A DNA stretch of 5,383 nucleotides from an uncultured Bacteroidales bacterium (GTDB lineage: Bacteria > Bacteroidota > Bacteroidia > Bacteroidales > Muribaculaceae), in NCBI GenBank assembly GCA_900554715.1, contig USIN01000136.1:1-5383 (forward strand), in the 5' to 3' direction. Under the pieces are notes generated by a model, which had not been told where the DNA came from, did not search any database, and saw only the letters and a list, made by a program, of their open reading frames with translations. Positions within the stretch are counted from its first letter, which is position 1; each line of letters opens with the position of its first letter. Made by a program: the position numbers and the translations under genes. Shown here one piece after another: positions 5,358 through 5,383 of the stretch.

Positions 5358-5383
5358 ACCTTAATGACTTTAATGACCTTATC
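5358..5383. repeat. 9-nt direct tandem repeat, cut by window end
   Basis: Units read ACCTTAATG (5358-5366), ACTTTAATG (5367-5375, one mismatch) and a partial ACCTTAT at 5376-5382. The preceding CCCTATCG may be a decayed unit. On the other strand the core is GTCATTAAG. The array probably continues beyond the window, so its copy number is unknown. Confidence 0.55.

Larger units (their letters stand above)
5203..5383. repeat. Structured intergenic region: candidate composite repeat element
   Basis: Downstream of the ZIP gene, within a 272-nt gene-free tail, four inverted repeats follow one another and lead into a short tandem repeat at the window edge. The two strongest hairpins share the heptamer GCCGGAG (5240-5246 and 5316-5322). 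No ORF of credible length or composition uses the region on either strand. Dense hairpins plus a tandem repeat resemble dispersed intergenic repeats of bacterial chromosomes, but with a single copy in view this is inference. Orientation is unknown. Confidence 0.35.

Overview
This window looks like chromosomal DNA from a GC-rich member of the Bacteroidota, most likely a gut Bacteroidales of the Muribaculaceae type; the family-level placement is inference. The evidence is a Bacteroidota-style Wzi capsule-assembly barrel, a small lipocalin-like lipoprotein of a kind common in that phylum, gene starts without Shine-Dalgarno sequences but with A/T-rich leaders, and a structured intergenic region with a short tandem repeat. 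There is no phage, transposase, tRNA, rRNA or CRISPR signal.

Layout: positions 1-5111 hold six genes, all on the plus strand and packed with almost no spacing. They are: (1) the 3' part of a Wzi-family outer-membrane capsule-assembly protein (1-930, start lies outside the window); (2) a 148-residue lipocalin-like lipoprotein (927-1373, ATGA overlap); (3) LegB, an NAD-dependent UDP-GlcNAc-type 4,6-dehydratase (1381-2370); (4) a single-domain, carbamoyl-phosphate-synthase-like ATP-grasp ligase of unknown substrate (2367-3332, ATGA overlap); (5) a NeuB/LegI-type nonulosonic acid synthase with a C-terminal SAF domain (3313-4329, 20-nt overlap); (6) a ZIP-family metal transporter (4332-5111, 2-nt gap). 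This spacing predicts one transcript, whose promoter must lie upstream of the window.

Genes 3-5 form the core of the window. LegB and the NeuB-type synthase are the first and a late step of legionaminic-acid-like sugar synthesis. The steps expected between them (PLP aminotransferase, N-acetyltransferase, hydrolysing 2-epimerase) and after them (CMP-sugar synthetase) are not here, and an uncharacterised ATP-grasp ligase sits in their place. Either the remaining enzymes are encoded elsewhere or the product is a modified nonulosonate. With Wzi upstream, the natural inference is a sugar destined for a surface polysaccharide or glycan. The ZIP transporter may simply share the transcript, although NeuB-family enzymes do need a divalent metal.

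Positions 5112-5383 contain no credible gene. They hold a series of short inverted repeats (the strongest at 5227-5256 and 5308-5326) and end in a 9-nt tandem repeat cut by the window edge. This looks like a transcript end merging into a repeated, structured intergenic element.
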